64,000 nucleotides of DNA from CAWKKW01 sp963850345 (GCA_963850345.1 CAWKKW010000009.1:434001-498000); one strand, 5' to 3'; numbered from the stretch's first letter, positions 35,817-46,800 are shown. The notes: a model not told the origin generated them from the sequence alone. Made by a program: numbers and translations.

Positions 35817-38375
35817 ATCGTTCCTGATCCCCATAACGTCGGGTTCAGCCTGGAGCAGGCGTTTGCCGCAATGCCGACGGCATTTCTGCTGCTCGACCGC
35901 GAGTGGCGGATCGCGTTTGCGAATGCGGCGGCTGGGAACCTGTTGGGAAAGACGGAACTTGGAGACAAGAATTTCTGGGTTGAATTTCCGGAGCTCCTGG
36001 GTTCCAGGCTTGAGAGCGACCTGCGCGATGCCTTGGCGACTGTGAAATCCCTGAAGGTTACATTTCAACATGCGCCATCGGGCCGAAGCATCGAGGGCGA
36101 CGTCTTCTCAAGCGAAGCCGGAATAGCCATGCATCTGCGCACTGGCTCACATCCTCCTCCGATGATGGCCAGGGTAATGGACCGGCTCGAAGACGCGATC
36201 CTGCTCCTCGATTCTGACTGGCGCATTGTGTATGCCAACCAGACCGCACGGCGCATCAGCCGCATCCGCGAACAGGACATACAGAGCGAGACGTTATGGA
36301 CGTTGTATCCCGAACTGGTGGGCACGCCCCTGGAGCGGGCCTACTATGAAGTGGCCGAGTTCCATGAGGAGCGCCGGGTCGACGCCTTCTATTACGAGCC
36401 CTTCCAGACCTGGTTTGAGATTCGGATTTTACCCGCCGGCGCAGGAGTAGCGGTTCACTATAGGGATGTGACCGCTGTACGCCTTGCAGAAACCGCGCGC
36501 GACGCAGCCGCGCAGAAGCTGCAGCAGGTATTCGACGCAACGACAGACGCCATCGCCAGCATCGACCGCGAATGGCGTATCACCTTCTTGAACAGGCAAG
36601 CGCAAGCGTTGCTGGGCGAGCAGGATCAAGTGCTGGAAACCAACCTGTGGGAGAGATTCCCTGGAACGGTTTACCACGGTTCGCCCTTTGTTCAGCACTA
36701 TACCCGTGCCATGGAAGACGGAGTCGCCGGGAGCTTTGAGGCCTACTATGCCGAGCCGCTGAATTTGTGGCTTCAAGTGCTCGCGACGCCGAGCAGAGAC
36801 GGCATCATCGTCTTCTTCCGCGACGTGACCCAGCGCCGCCTGCAGGAGGACGCGCTTCGGGCCAGTGAAGAGCGTTATCGCGCGCTCACCGAATTGAGTC
36901 CTCAGGCTCTCTGGACGGCGGACGCCGAAGGACGCGTGCTGTACGCCAATCAGCGATTCCTGGAATACATCGGGCAAGATTTCGTTCCGGGCGACGGTAC
37001 GGCCTATCTGCAACTCTTTCAGGAGCAGGATCGAGAGCGGGTGGCTCGCGTGTGGGCTCATAGCGTGAACACGGGAGAGGAGTACATGGTGGACGCGCGC
37101 CTGATTCGTGCTGCCGATGGCGCCGCCCGCTGGTGGCACCTGCGGGCCCTGCCGATTCACGAGGAGACAGGCGAAATTCGACAGTGGCTGGGGGTAGCCA
37201 CAGACGTGCACGAAACGCGGCTGGCTGCCGATCAGCTTCGCGAACAGTACGCTGAAATCGATCGCCGACGGCGCGAGTTGGAAACCATCTACTCCGGTTC
37301 GCCAATCGGTATGGCTTTATACGAGCCCGAGGAGCTTCGCCTGCTGCGTTTAAACGAGCGGCAGGCAGATATTCTCGGGTTGCATCCCGAAGAGGCCATC
37401 GGCAAGCGGTTTCAGGAACTTGTCGCCGACATCGATGGCCCGCTCGAACTGATGCGCCGGGCTGCGAAAGGTGAAGCGATGCTTCATCAGCAAGCAGAAG
37501 GCGTTCTCCCTACGCGTCCCGACGAATACCGGTACTTCGACGTGAACTATTCGCCCATCTTCGCGGAAGACGGATCGGTGCAGGCCATCGCGAGCGCCAC
37601 CATCGAGACGACGCAGCAGAAACGAAGTGAGGCGGCGCTGCTACAGAGCGAGAAGCTTGCCGCTGTCGGCCGCCTGGCGAGTTCGATCGCGCATGAAATC
37701 AATAACCCACTCGAATCTGTGATGAACCTGATCTACCTTGCGCGTCAGTATGCTGTGCAGCCGAATGTGAAGGAGCTGCTGGAGACTGCTGATCAGGAAC
37801 TCCGGCGTGTGTCGATCATTGCTAACCAGACGCTTCGATTCCATAAGCAGGCGACCAATCCGCAGGCGATCTCCTGCGACGAACTCCTGTCGACCGTGTT
37901 GAGTATCTACGAGGGCAAGCTGAAAAACTCGGGGATTGAGGTTGAACGGCGCAGCCGCGAAGAGCACGCAGTGGTGTGCTTCGAAGGCGACATCCGCCAG
38001 GTGCTCAATAATCTCGTCGCCAACGCCATCGATGCGATGCCAAAGGGCGGTCGGTTGCTCATTCGCAGCAGGGAAGGTACGGACTGGAGAAGCGGGCGGC
38101 AGGGGACCTTCCTGACCATCGCTGATACCGGCATGGGAATCGATCACAAGACCCAGGCCAGAATCTTCGAAGCTTTTTTCACTACGAAGGGGATCAGCGG
38201 AACCGGCCTCGGGCTGTGGGTGAGCGCGGAGATCATGGAGCGTCACCGCGGCCGCATCCTGCTTCGCAGCAGGCAGGACGGCGGCCGTAAGGGCACCGTG
38301 CTCTCCTTGTTCCTGCCATTCCAATCCTCGGCACAGAGGATGAGTTCGCGCGAGAGTGTCACGCTCGTTTCCTGA
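35817..38375 (+). CDS. multi-PAS sensor histidine kinase
   Basis: Soluble kinase with about five PAS domains in a row (key segments AFLLLDREWRIAFANAAA, AILLLDSDWRIVYANQ, AIASIDREWRITFLNRQA, ALWTADAEGRVLYANQRF and GMALYEPEELRLLRLN). HisKA and ATPase domains follow, with His608 (numbered from the ATG at 35871) in IAHEINNPLESV and G boxes DTGMGID and GTGLGLWVS. The ATG at 35871 would cut into the first PAS helix (LEQAFAAM). Upstream no ATG, GTG or TTG is in frame before a stop. AGGAG six bases before an ATC at 35817 suggests that as the start. No receiver is adjacent. Confidence 0.88.
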   Translation: MVPDPHNVGFSLEQAFAAMPTAFLLLDREWRIAFANAAAGNLLGKTELGDKNFWVEFPELLGSRLESDLRDALATVKSLKVTFQHAPSGRSIEGDVFSSEAGIAMHLRTGSHPPPMMARVMDRLEDAILLLDSDWRIVYANQTARRISRIREQDIQSETLWTLYPELVGTPLERAYYEVAEFHEERRVDAFYYEPFQTWFEIRILPAGAGVAVHYRDVTAVRLAETARDAAAQKLQQVFDATTDAIASIDREWRITFLNRQAQALLGEQDQVLETNLWERFPGTVYHGSPFVQHYTRAMEDGVAGSFEAYYAEPLNLWLQVLATPSRDGIIVFFRDVTQRRLQEDALRASEERYRALTELSPQALWTADAEGRVLYANQRFLEYIGQDFVPGDGTAYLQLFQEQDRERVARVWAHSVNTGEEYMVDARLIRAADGAARWWHLRALPIHEETGEIRQWLGVATDVHETRLAADQLREQYAEIDRRRRELETIYSGSPIGMALYEPEELRLLRLNERQADILGLHPEEAIGKRFQELVADIDGPLELMRRAAKGEAMLHQQAEGVLPTRPDEYRYFDVNYSPIFAEDGSVQAIASATIETTQQKRSEAALLQSEKLAAVGRLASSIAHEINNPLESVMNLIYLARQYAVQPNVKELLETADQELRRVSIIANQTLRFHKQATNPQAISCDELLSTVLSIYEGKLKNSGIEVERRSREEHAVVCFEGDIRQVLNNLVANAIDAMPKGGRLLIRSREGTDWRSGRQGTFLTIADTGMGIDHKTQARIFEAFFTTKGISGTGLGLWVSAEIMERHRGRILLRSRQDGGRKGTVLSLFLPFQSSAQRMSSRESVTLVS

Positions 38376-38410
38376 GAAGGCTCGCGCGCATCTCTCGGCT
38401 GCGGTGCGGT

Positions 38411-40255
38411 CTACGCAATGTGCAGGTAGGTTGAGTAACGCTCATCGCCGACAGAAGTAAATGGCGCAAGAGAGATTGGCCCGGCGATGGATTGGGCGAC
38501 CCAACGGTTGTTGCCCTGCTGCTTTGCTGTCAGCAGCACCTTGCGATCGATGGTCCCCGGTTGGGCTCCTAGCGCGAACAACACTTGCGGCCCTGCGGAC
38601 AGAGCGACAATGTTAGGGTTTTGCTGGTCGATGGGCTGCAAGGCCAGCGGCATAGGCAACTCCAGATCGACGTGGTCGCCGGTCTTCCATGTCCGTCGCA
38701 CCCCGGCGAACGTGCCTGGCTCAAGCTCCACGTCCCAGCGCATTCCATTGACGCGGAGTTGCGGGTCGCGGGTCCAAGCCGGAATCCGAAAACTCAGCGA
38801 AAACTCTTCGGGCGTGTCCGACTGTACGGTGAACAGCACGTGGTCGCGCGCGGGGTACTCTCCCTCCTGTTGCAAACGGAGAATCGCTCCGTTCTGTTTC
38901 CACGTCACAGTAGAGGGCACGTATAGATTTACCAGCATGCCGCGGGGCTCGCGGAAGTAAGCGCTGATGCCATAATCCGTCGCAACCTGCGGCAGTGTGC
39001 CTGAGCAGCATGGCCATGCATGGGGATAATAGACCCGGCGGCCGTCGAAGTTGTAATCGGAATAGTAGAAGGCGCGACCGTCTGCTTCGAGCCTCTTTGC
39101 TCCCAGGACGGTGTTCAGCATGACCTGCTCCATGCTGTCGCCGTATCTAGCATCTCGGGTTACACGTAACAGATAGCGTGTCAATTTGAAGTGAGCATAC
39201 GATCCGCACGGAGTTTCGAAGCTGGCATGCGTGTGCTGCAGACTGTCTGCAAGCTTGCCCTTGCCGACCGGCTGAAACATCTCGTCTGGTCCCCAACCGC
39301 CGGTGGCGAAGCTCTGGGTTTGCTGAATCATGCGGAAGGCATTCGTCGCCGCCCGAAGGTGTTTTTCGCTGCCCAGTGTGAGATACGCCTGCATCGCCGA
39401 ACTTAGCGCATTCGTATAACTGTAAGCGTGCTTTCCTGGCAAAACGTTTTCGTTTTCAGACAGCGGGTTGAAATAGGTGTCGTCCTTCAGATATCTCGTT
39501 CCAAGGTCATGATACTTATCTCCTGCGCCTCGCTGATAGGCGAGAAAGAGATTCTCCGGCATGGTGTAGGACTCATCCCAACAGTACGATTCATCCTTTG
39601 GCCCGGCGGCCTCATGCGGTAGCGAGCACATCTCCTCGCCGCGATCGAGGGCGCGCTTGGGCAGATGTGGCAAAGCTGCATCCGTTGTCCGCTCGAGCAC
39701 AGAAAATGCGCCGGCGTACTTGCCCATCTTCTCCGCGTCGATGCAGGCCAACACCAGCTTGTCATAGGTGTAGGCAGGGAAGCGTGCGTGTTCGTAGAAG
39801 CGCCCGGAGATAGTGGCGGCATAGCCTGCCATCAGCCGCGCCATCTTCGCCTGTGTGGCGGCCGAACCTGTGATGGCGTAGCCACGCGCCAGCGCAGAAA
39901 TCCATTGTCCGAAGTTAGCGCCCGGAGCAAAGCCATGGTCGAGATGCAGGTAGTCCGCACCAGTCTCGTCATACCATCCTCCGAGCTCCGGCCCGGGTGC
40001 CGGCAGCCCGGATCGCAAACGATATGGCTTAAGCAGGCCATCCTCGTTCAACCCCATCAGGACGGCTTGCGTTTGCTCAAACTGCGTTTGCTGAAGCGAT
40101 GGGCCGAGTTGAACCTGCCCATATTCCAACTGCTCGAGTTTCACTCGGGTTGATGTGCCATTTGGATTAGCGAATGCAAACCGAGAGGAGGCCGAGGATG
40201 CGGCCATCGCGGACCATGCTAGGAACCTTCTGCGCGAGAACGTATGCCGACTCAT
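38411..40255 (-). CDS. GH127 family glycoside hydrolase (beta-L-arabinofuranosidase type), Tat-exported
   Basis: 614 residues from the ATG at MSRHTFSRRRFLAWS, whose twin-arginine motif and following alanine-rich stretch predict Tat export. The (alpha/alpha)6 barrel carries the GH127 zinc-cysteine site: FETPCGSY and WPCCSGTLPQ correspond to the Glu-Cys and Cys-Cys ligands of HypBA1, whose last cysteine is the nucleophile. A beta-sandwich follows, ending near SLAPFTSVGDERYSTY. It probably releases arabinofuranose from plant or protein glycans. It is divergent from another Tat-exported alpha-barrel protein. Confidence 0.9.
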   Translation of the reverse strand: MSRHTFSRRRFLAWSAMAASSASSRFAFANPNGTSTRVKLEQLEYGQVQLGPSLQQTQFEQTQAVLMGLNEDGLLKPYRLRSGLPAPGPELGGWYDETGADYLHLDHGFAPGANFGQWISALARGYAITGSAATQAKMARLMAGYAATISGRFYEHARFPAYTYDKLVLACIDAEKMGKYAGAFSVLERTTDAALPHLPKRALDRGEEMCSLPHEAAGPKDESYCWDESYTMPENLFLAYQRGAGDKYHDLGTRYLKDDTYFNPLSENENVLPGKHAYSYTNALSSAMQAYLTLGSEKHLRAATNAFRMIQQTQSFATGGWGPDEMFQPVGKGKLADSLQHTHASFETPCGSYAHFKLTRYLLRVTRDARYGDSMEQVMLNTVLGAKRLEADGRAFYYSDYNFDGRRVYYPHAWPCCSGTLPQVATDYGISAYFREPRGMLVNLYVPSTVTWKQNGAILRLQQEGEYPARDHVLFTVQSDTPEEFSLSFRIPAWTRDPQLRVNGMRWDVELEPGTFAGVRRTWKTGDHVDLELPMPLALQPIDQQNPNIVALSAGPQVLFALGAQPGTIDRKVLLTAKQQGNNRWVAQSIAGPISLAPFTSVGDERYSTYLHIA

Positions 40256-40566
40256 AAGGGGACCAACACCGTAGCTTACACGCATCGCCTGTGACCGTGC
40301 AGGGATGCCGAACATCGGCATGCTCGAACCGGTCGCTCTCGGTCGTCGCGGTTTGGGCGAAGGTGCAAAAACCGCTTCTCGCTGTGGCCGAGCCAACATT
40401 CTTGGGCTGCCTTAAAGCTTCAGACTGCCCCACTCCAGAAAGCGGTGTTGCAAAGCAAGTCGGCCCGTATATAGTGTGTAGCCGCTTGAACTCTCGCAGA
40501 ACTCCCGCGCATGAATCTTGCATTCTCAAGCATTTGAATCGTAACTGTTTTCTGAAGGAGAAGCCG
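40256..40566. other. divergent intergenic region
   Basis: 311 bases between the divergent GH127 gene and the Tat-exported barrel gene. It must hold both promoters. Apart from the AAGGAG ribosome site of the rightward gene (around 40556), I see no repeat, RNA or conserved frame. Confidence 0.5.
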
Positions 40567-41991
40567 GTGAACAAAGAAGTATCGCGTCGTCAAATGATGC
40601 AGCTCGGACTGAGTGCCGCTGCTACAGCGGGCCTAGCCGCCGCCGCTCAAATCGCCACCGCCCAAACTGCCGCTGCCACTATCCAGGGGGCGCCCGTGAA
40701 CGCCTCGGAAGGCGAGGCGGTGCAGTCGTCGATCAAGAAGGCATTTCTTTTCCTGAACCAGATGATGGATGCCTATGCGCAAGGCCCCACCGTTCGCATG
40801 TGTCAAAGCTATAGTGATCAGATTGCTGGTGGCACTTTCTTCAGCACCGCTTTTGTATACGACAATGCGCTGCTCATCCTCGCTTACTTGAGTCGCAGGC
40901 GAGGCAGCGATCTTGCCAGGGCTCGCATACTTGGGGACGCTCTGCTGTATGCACAGCAGCACGATCCGGCAGGCGACGGTAGATTTCGTCAGGCCTACAT
41001 GGCCGGCTTGCCGTCGAGCGATGGCGTGTATGTCACCACGGGACTCTCGTTCTTCCAGGGCAGCGCGATGGGCGATGTGGCGTGGCCGGCGATTGCACTT
41101 GCTCAATTACATGTCGCCACGGGAAGCCAGGCGTATCTTGAAGGGGCCGTGATGGCTGCAACCTTCATCGAAACCACCGCCCGGGATAACGTCAACGTTC
41201 CACCGGGTGGCTATTACTTTGGCAACGGTCAGACGAACAAGTCGACCGAACATAACATCGACATCTTTGCGCTCTTCACCATGCTCGCGCAACTTACCGG
41301 CAACACCTCATGGCTGGATGGCGTTAACCACGCCCGGGCCTTTGTTCAAGCTATGTTCGACGCTCCCTCAGGCCACTTCTGGACCGGCACCAAGGATGCT
41401 ACGCAGATCTTCTATGACAACAGCCCCGAAGACGTGCAGACCTGGTCTTATCTGGCAATGAAGGATCCTGACTACTCCATCTCTATCGATTGGGTGAAGA
41501 CCAACCTGGCCACAACGGATACTTCCTTCGCGTTCAATAATGGATGGGGTAACAATGGGCTGAAGATTCGAGTGAACGGCATGACCTTCGCCAGCCTTAG
41601 CAAACTTGGCCCTGTGCTCGGCGATTCCACTGTGGATCCGGATGCGGTTTGGGTGGAAGGAACCGGTCATCTGCTTTCGGCTCTGCTGCAGCGCCGCTTG
41701 CCTCCAGGTCAGGATATTCCCACCTTCCATGGTGACGTTCAACTCGCCGCCCAGTTGATTGAGAGCATGATCCTCGTACAGAACACGCAAGGCCTGACGC
41801 CCGGCACACTCAGCTATGGGCAGACTGTACACGGCGCTCCCTTGGTTTCGGGGCAGGGTTTGCCTGCTTCAACCAGCATTCTCAACACTGGTTTTAACTT
41901 CAATTACTTCCCCTACTTTCACATTGGCGCCACCGCCTGGTACGTGATGGGAGCGCAGGGGTATAACCCACTTCGACTAAGTCGATCGTGA
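40567..41991 (+). CDS. Tat-exported (alpha/alpha)-barrel protein, putative glycosidase
   Basis: 474 residues from a GTG start preceded by AAGGAG. Twin-arginine signal SRRQMMQLGLSAAAT, cleavage after about residue 33. The mature protein has repeated helical hairpins with conserved aromatic-acidic loops (FVYDNALLILAYL, YYFGNGQTNKSTEHNIDIF, DVQTWSYLAMKDPDYS, DAVWVEGTGHLLSALL). These resemble six-hairpin glycosidases and cellobionic/GH8-GH88-like folds. I do not recognise the exact family or substrate. Its position opposite the GH127 gene suggests carbohydrate breakdown. Confidence 0.7.
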   Translation: MNKEVSRRQMMQLGLSAAATAGLAAAAQIATAQTAAATIQGAPVNASEGEAVQSSIKKAFLFLNQMMDAYAQGPTVRMCQSYSDQIAGGTFFSTAFVYDNALLILAYLSRRRGSDLARARILGDALLYAQQHDPAGDGRFRQAYMAGLPSSDGVYVTTGLSFFQGSAMGDVAWPAIALAQLHVATGSQAYLEGAVMAATFIETTARDNVNVPPGGYYFGNGQTNKSTEHNIDIFALFTMLAQLTGNTSWLDGVNHARAFVQAMFDAPSGHFWTGTKDATQIFYDNSPEDVQTWSYLAMKDPDYSISIDWVKTNLATTDTSFAFNNGWGNNGLKIRVNGMTFASLSKLGPVLGDSTVDPDAVWVEGTGHLLSALLQRRLPPGQDIPTFHGDVQLAAQLIESMILVQNTQGLTPGTLSYGQTVHGAPLVSGQGLPASTSILNTGFNFNYFPYFHIGATAWYVMGAQGYNPLRLSRS

Positions 41992-42017
41992 GAGCTGGGT
42001 TCTATCGAAATAGATTG

Positions 42018-42059
42018 CGAGGTGGAGGACACGGATAGATACTCGGACCTTCCACCTCG
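42018..42059 (+). terminator. terminator-like hairpin after the barrel gene
   Basis: CGAGGTGGA (42018-42026) and TCCACCTCG (42051-42059) pair perfectly, with two further G-C pairs after a bulge. The structure lies 27 bases after the stop at 41991 and before the convergent DeoR gene. There is no T-run. Confidence 0.4.
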
Positions 42060-42151
42060 ATCTCGTTGAAGCAGGGGCCAAGCTCAGACAGTTGCGGACG
42101 ACGTCGCCGGTCGCATTTGCGACCCCTGCGCTGGTGCATTGTGAGTTGAGT

Positions 42152-42937
42152 TCAGACGACGAGAACCTTGACGCCCATTTTCGTGAAGCCTACGAGGCTC
42201 TCTTCCGAAGCGCCGTCATCCGTGATGAGAACGTCGATGTCGCTGGCCGGGCAGATCACGCCAGGGCTAACCATGCCGACCTTACTCGAGTCGGCGATTA
42301 CAATCACCTGCTTCGACTGCGAAGCCATCGCGCGGAAGACAGCGGCTTCTTCCGGTTCGATGATCGTAGCTCCTCGATCGGCATCGACGCCGCAGACTCC
42401 GATGAAAACCTGATCCATCACGAATGCTTTCAGCGACTCGATCGCGCAGGTGCCGATCAGCGAATACGCTCCCGCCCATCGCATGCTGCCCCCGGTCAGG
42501 TTGACCTCTAACCCGGTGCTGGCACTTAACTCCATGCCGATGTTGACTGCATTCGTCACGATGCGCAGTTGACTGCGCTTGCGCAGGCAGCGCGCCACTT
42601 GTGAGGTGGTGGTGCCAGCCGTCAGCCCAACCGTCTCGCCGTCGTGAATGAGTCCGGCCGCGGCTTCGCCGATGCGCTGTTTCTCGTGCGAGAAGCGGTC
42701 CTCGCGGATCTGGAACGATGCGTCAAAACGGAAAGGCTCATAGACCGCTTGGCCGGCCAGCATGGCTCCGCCATGCGTCCGATGGACCAGGCCGCGCTCT
42801 TCGAGTCGCACCAGATCACGTCGCACACTCGCAGGCGAGGTGCCAAAGGCCTCAGTAAGCTCCTCGATCGAGGTCTTACCATGGCGAAGCAGCAGTCGCA
42901 AAATCTCGTTGGCACGGCGATCAGTCTTCGAGGACAT
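42152..42937 (-). CDS. DeoR-family transcriptional regulator
   Basis: 261 residues. N-terminal DeoR helix-turn-helix (RANEILRLLLRHGKTSIEEL, GTSPASVRRDLVRLEERG, HRTHGGA) and C-terminal sugar-phosphate-sensing domain (GLTAGTTTSQVAR, VNLTGGSMRW, FIGVCGVDADRGAT, VIVIADSSKVGM). DeoR proteins usually repress sugar catabolic operons and are released by a sugar phosphate. It is 39 bases downstream of cutC on the same strand, so probably co-transcribed. Confidence 0.93.
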   Translation of the reverse strand: MSSKTDRRANEILRLLLRHGKTSIEELTEAFGTSPASVRRDLVRLEERGLVHRTHGGAMLAGQAVYEPFRFDASFQIREDRFSHEKQRIGEAAAGLIHDGETVGLTAGTTTSQVARCLRKRSQLRIVTNAVNIGMELSASTGLEVNLTGGSMRWAGAYSLIGTCAIESLKAFVMDQVFIGVCGVDADRGATIIEPEEAAVFRAMASQSKQVIVIADSSKVGMVSPGVICPASDIDVLITDDGASEESLVGFTKMGVKVLVV

Positions 42938-42976
42938 GGGCTATCGACTTGCTCTCATCATACGAGAGCTTTCGTT

Positions 42977-43729
42977 TTACAAAGCTGCCTTCTGCATCAC
43001 GATCAGAGCGTCGCGCAGACTCCGGACGTCGTCCGCGTTCACCGTATATTGGCCAAACTCATCGATGCCTGCTTCGCCCAGAGATAACGAAGGATTCTGA
43101 TACTTCATCGGACTTTTGATCTTCTTCCGCAGGGCCGCGTGAAATTCAGAGGCTCCGGTCTTTCGCGCGATCTTGCCGACATTTTCTTTGCGGATACCTC
43201 CGCATACCATGACCCCGATCCGGTCGTTGGCTCGCGCAATCATCTCGGAAATTTGATCCATGCCTTGTGCGGCCGTTTGCGACCCGCCTGAGGTGAGAAT
43301 TCGGTCTGCGCCTGTGGCCATTACACTCTCAACCGACTTAGTAAGATCCGGCGTTCGATCGATAGCGCGATGAAACGTAACTTCCAGCGGCCGGGCTAAC
43401 TCTACCAACTCGCGGGTCTGTTCCACATCGACTTCGCCATTCTGTAGCAGCAGGCCCAGCACGATTCCGTCCGCGCCATAACTCTTGGCGGCGGTGATAT
43501 CTCGCCGCATGATCTCCAGTTCATCCTGGGTATAAAAAAAATCGCCGGCTCTCGGTCGGATCATGACGAACATCGGAATGACCAGCGCGTCCCGTACAGC
43601 GCCAATCAGTCCCGAACTTGGAGTGATGCCGCCTTCCAGAAGATCGGAGCACAACTCCACACGTTCAGCGCCTCCGCTTTGCGCCGCTTTCGCGGAAGCG
43701 ATCGAATCTACACAGATTTCAAGTACCAT
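42977..43729 (-). CDS. cutC: CutC family protein
   Basis: 250 residues from the ATG at MVLEICVDS, with AAGAGAG upstream. TIM-barrel CutC signature: ICVDSIASAKAAQSGGAERVELC at the N-terminus, GGITPSSGLI, MIRPRAGDF, GADGIVLGLL, TFHRAIDRTPD, ILTSGGSQTA and VMVCGGIRKENV. CutC was first linked to copper homeostasis, but its actual reaction is unclear. Here it lies between an Oar-like receptor and a DeoR regulator, a setting more suggestive of sugar metabolism than copper. Confidence 0.93.
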   Translation of the reverse strand: MVLEICVDSIASAKAAQSGGAERVELCSDLLEGGITPSSGLIGAVRDALVIPMFVMIRPRAGDFFYTQDELEIMRRDITAAKSYGADGIVLGLLLQNGEVDVEQTRELVELARPLEVTFHRAIDRTPDLTKSVESVMATGADRILTSGGSQTAAQGMDQISEMIARANDRIGVMVCGGIRKENVGKIARKTGASEFHAALRKKIKSPMKYQNPSLSLGEAGIDEFGQYTVNADDVRSLRDALIVMQKAAL

Positions 43730-43835
43730 TGGCTCTCTTATCCGGTGAACTCCGGACTCTCCTGCAAGACTGTATACCGGCTTGAAACGATTCGGGCGCC
43801 CTGATCTGTCTTCTGTCGAGGTACGCCCGATGCGC

Positions 43836-46800
43836 TTAGAACGTGTATCGCGCAGAGAACTGCAGATGCCGTTCCGTAGACCGTATCGAACCCTGGCTGG
43901 CGATCTCGCCAAAGGTCGAATTGGTGATGCCGGTGTCCGGGTTGCCGTAACTCACGATGTTGAAGACGTTGAACGCGTCGAAGCGAAACTCAAACGTGTG
44001 CTCGCCGATGATGTGGAAGTCCTTAAAGGCCGAGCTGTCCACATTGAGGTAACCCGGTCCGCGCACAGCGCCATTTCGCGAAGTGCCGAACGAGTTGCTG
44101 GCCGGAACGCCGAACGCGCACAGACCATTGTCAACGCCAGGCTCAGTGCAGGGAACAGCGGAAGGATCCGTGCCAAACCAGTTATCGATCGTGCGGTGAA
44201 CAATCTTCAACTTGCGGTATTGGTTTGGCCTTGAGTTGCCATAACTATTTGAGTTATTGCCCGGCCCGGTCAGCGTTTCGGGGAATCCGGAGTATCTGAC
44301 TCCAGCCACCGCGATCTTCCAACCACCCAACGCTTCGTCGACCACCCGGTTCGCGCCCGAGAGGTATTCATGTCCGCGTCCGACCGGCAGCGCATATACA
44401 CCAGTGCCGGATACGTTATGCTTCACGTCGTAGCCAGCAGGACCGTAGTCTGCAGCGCTGTCATAGTAATTCTGAAAGGCGCCGCTGTACCCGGCCACGT
44501 TCAACGCATAGTTGCCCAGGCTGTTAGTCATGGCGCGGCCGTAGGTATAGTTCAGTGTGAATTCAAGGCCGTGGCTCAAGCGCTGCCGCAACGTGGCCTC
44601 GAGGGCGTTGAAGTTCATCATCGCCCGCGACTCCGTGATCAGCAGGGATCCCGATCCGATGCCCAGCTCCGTGCCGTCGCCCAGATACTGGTTGTGGAAG
44701 AAAGGCGCGGAGGTCGGATCGCCGTTTACCCGCCACTGGTTCACGTTGCCGTAGTCTTCGATATGTTGACCTTGCTCGCCGATGTACCCGACTTGCAGAG
44801 ATGCGGTTCGCGTCAGAGCATACTCGGTCGTCAGGCTCCATTCCTGCACATACGCAGGCTGGATGTTTTTCGGATACACATTGAACGTACCGCCATAACT
44901 CAGGTCGCTCGAGTTAGAGAAGGTGAATCCTTGTTCCACGGTGCGAGGCGTGCCGCCGTTGCCCGGCGTCGGGCTCACGGTTGAGATGTTCACGGCTTGG
45001 ATAAATGGCGTGATCGAGGTCAGGCGTTGGTTTGACGAGTTACCTTCAAAGAAGCTCGTCGCCCCATAGCCGCCGCGAAGTACCAGCCGATCGCTTGCCT
45101 GGTAAGCAAAACCAACCCGCGGCATGAACTGCTTGAAGTTATTGTCGTAGCAGGCACGGTTGCTGCAAACGCCCGATCCTGCGGGCGCGCCTGTGGGAAC
45201 GTGATTCGCATAGATGACTTGACCGGTATTCAGGTCGATGTTGCCGGTCTTATTGTTTTGCTCAACCCACGGCTGATCAAACTCGTAGCGCAGGCCAAAG
45301 TTCAAGGTCAGGTTTGGACGAATCTTGTAATCGTCCTGCGCGAATCCTGCAACACGCCACTGCCGCTGTCCCACAAAGATGCTGTTCAAAGTCACAGAAG
45401 CGGAAGCGACTCGATCCAGGACGAAGTCCGCACCCTGGTAGCCCGGCCCGTTTGCCACAGAAGGGTTGCTGGTGAAGGCTCCGCTGTAGCCCAGCGTGCC
45501 CAGGAAACCATTGTTGTTGCTGGTCGGATAGTTGTTCTGGTAGCGAATGGCTTGCGCGCCTACGCTGACTAAGTGGAGACCGTGTTGCCAAGTCAAGTTA
45601 TCGATATAGCTGAACGTGTTGTCGATCAGGCCGCCGTCGAACGCAGGCGTACCGACGTTGCTGATGCCGTTCCCGATTCCCTGGTTAGAGAAGCCGACAT
45701 ACTGTTGCGCACCGAAGGGAATTCCAACCTTTGCGTTACCGGTGAGTCCGAAGAGGCCGGACGGATCGCCCGGCAACCCCTGATTCCACGTTGTGCGCGT
45801 GAAGCCGATACGCCCCGAGTTCACGATCGCGGGCGAAAACGTATGCACCCAGTTCGCGCCTAGGATCTTCGTTGGGTACAGGTTGCTGCCCGGGAAAGAG
45901 ATGGCCAGTAACGAGCTCGATCCGTCGTAGGCCGTCGACATCGAGTAAAAGCCGGTGATCTTATCGGCCGGACGAAGGTCATACTCAATTTTGATATCGC
46001 CTTGGTTGTTGGCTTTGTAACTGCGGCTCGAGCCTTGCAGGTTGTTGGCCGCAATCCCATCCGTCGGTGCGGCGTTTGGCAGAGGGTAGAGATTGGGATG
46101 TGCGAACAAGAACTTTGCGACAGGATTGACGATCGGAATCTGATTGTTCGGATAGGGTGCGAAGTTATTTTCCGGATCGTACAGTTGGATGGGTTTCGGT
46201 CCGCTGAGCAGGACAGAGAAGTCTCCATTACGCATCGCGGGCGTGAACACACTGGCCGAACTCTGTCCACCAACATGGTATCGAGCGGCCAGGTAATCGA
46301 CAAAGAAGAACAGCTTGTCCCGCTTGATCGGGCCGCCAAACGTTCCACCAAACTGCGCCTGCGAGAAGGGGTTCTTCGAGATCTTGGGCGTCTGGTGATT
46401 GTTGTTCCAGGTGTTCGCGTTGAAGTTGGCGTTTTGTTCGTAGCCGTATGCCGAGCCGTGAAATTGATTCGTTCCGCTCTTGAGCACGCTGACTACGCCG
46501 CCGCCATTTACGTTGCCAAACTCAGCCGGCGAATTGGCCGTAAGCACCTTCACTTCCTGGAGCGCCTCCGGTGCGGGGCTGTATGCGATCAAGTTATTGA
46601 AGGTTTCGTTCATGTCGATGCCGTCGAGCGTGTAGTTATTCGATTGCGCCCGGTTGCCATTCACATTCGGCGTATCGGTGTAATACGTGCTGCGCTCGAT
46701 ACTCGTTGTGCCCGAGGTTCCAGCCGTATCCACAGAACCCGGTACATAGAGAGTCAGCGCGGAGAAGTCGAGGCCATTCAGAGGGAAGTTGCGAATCGTG

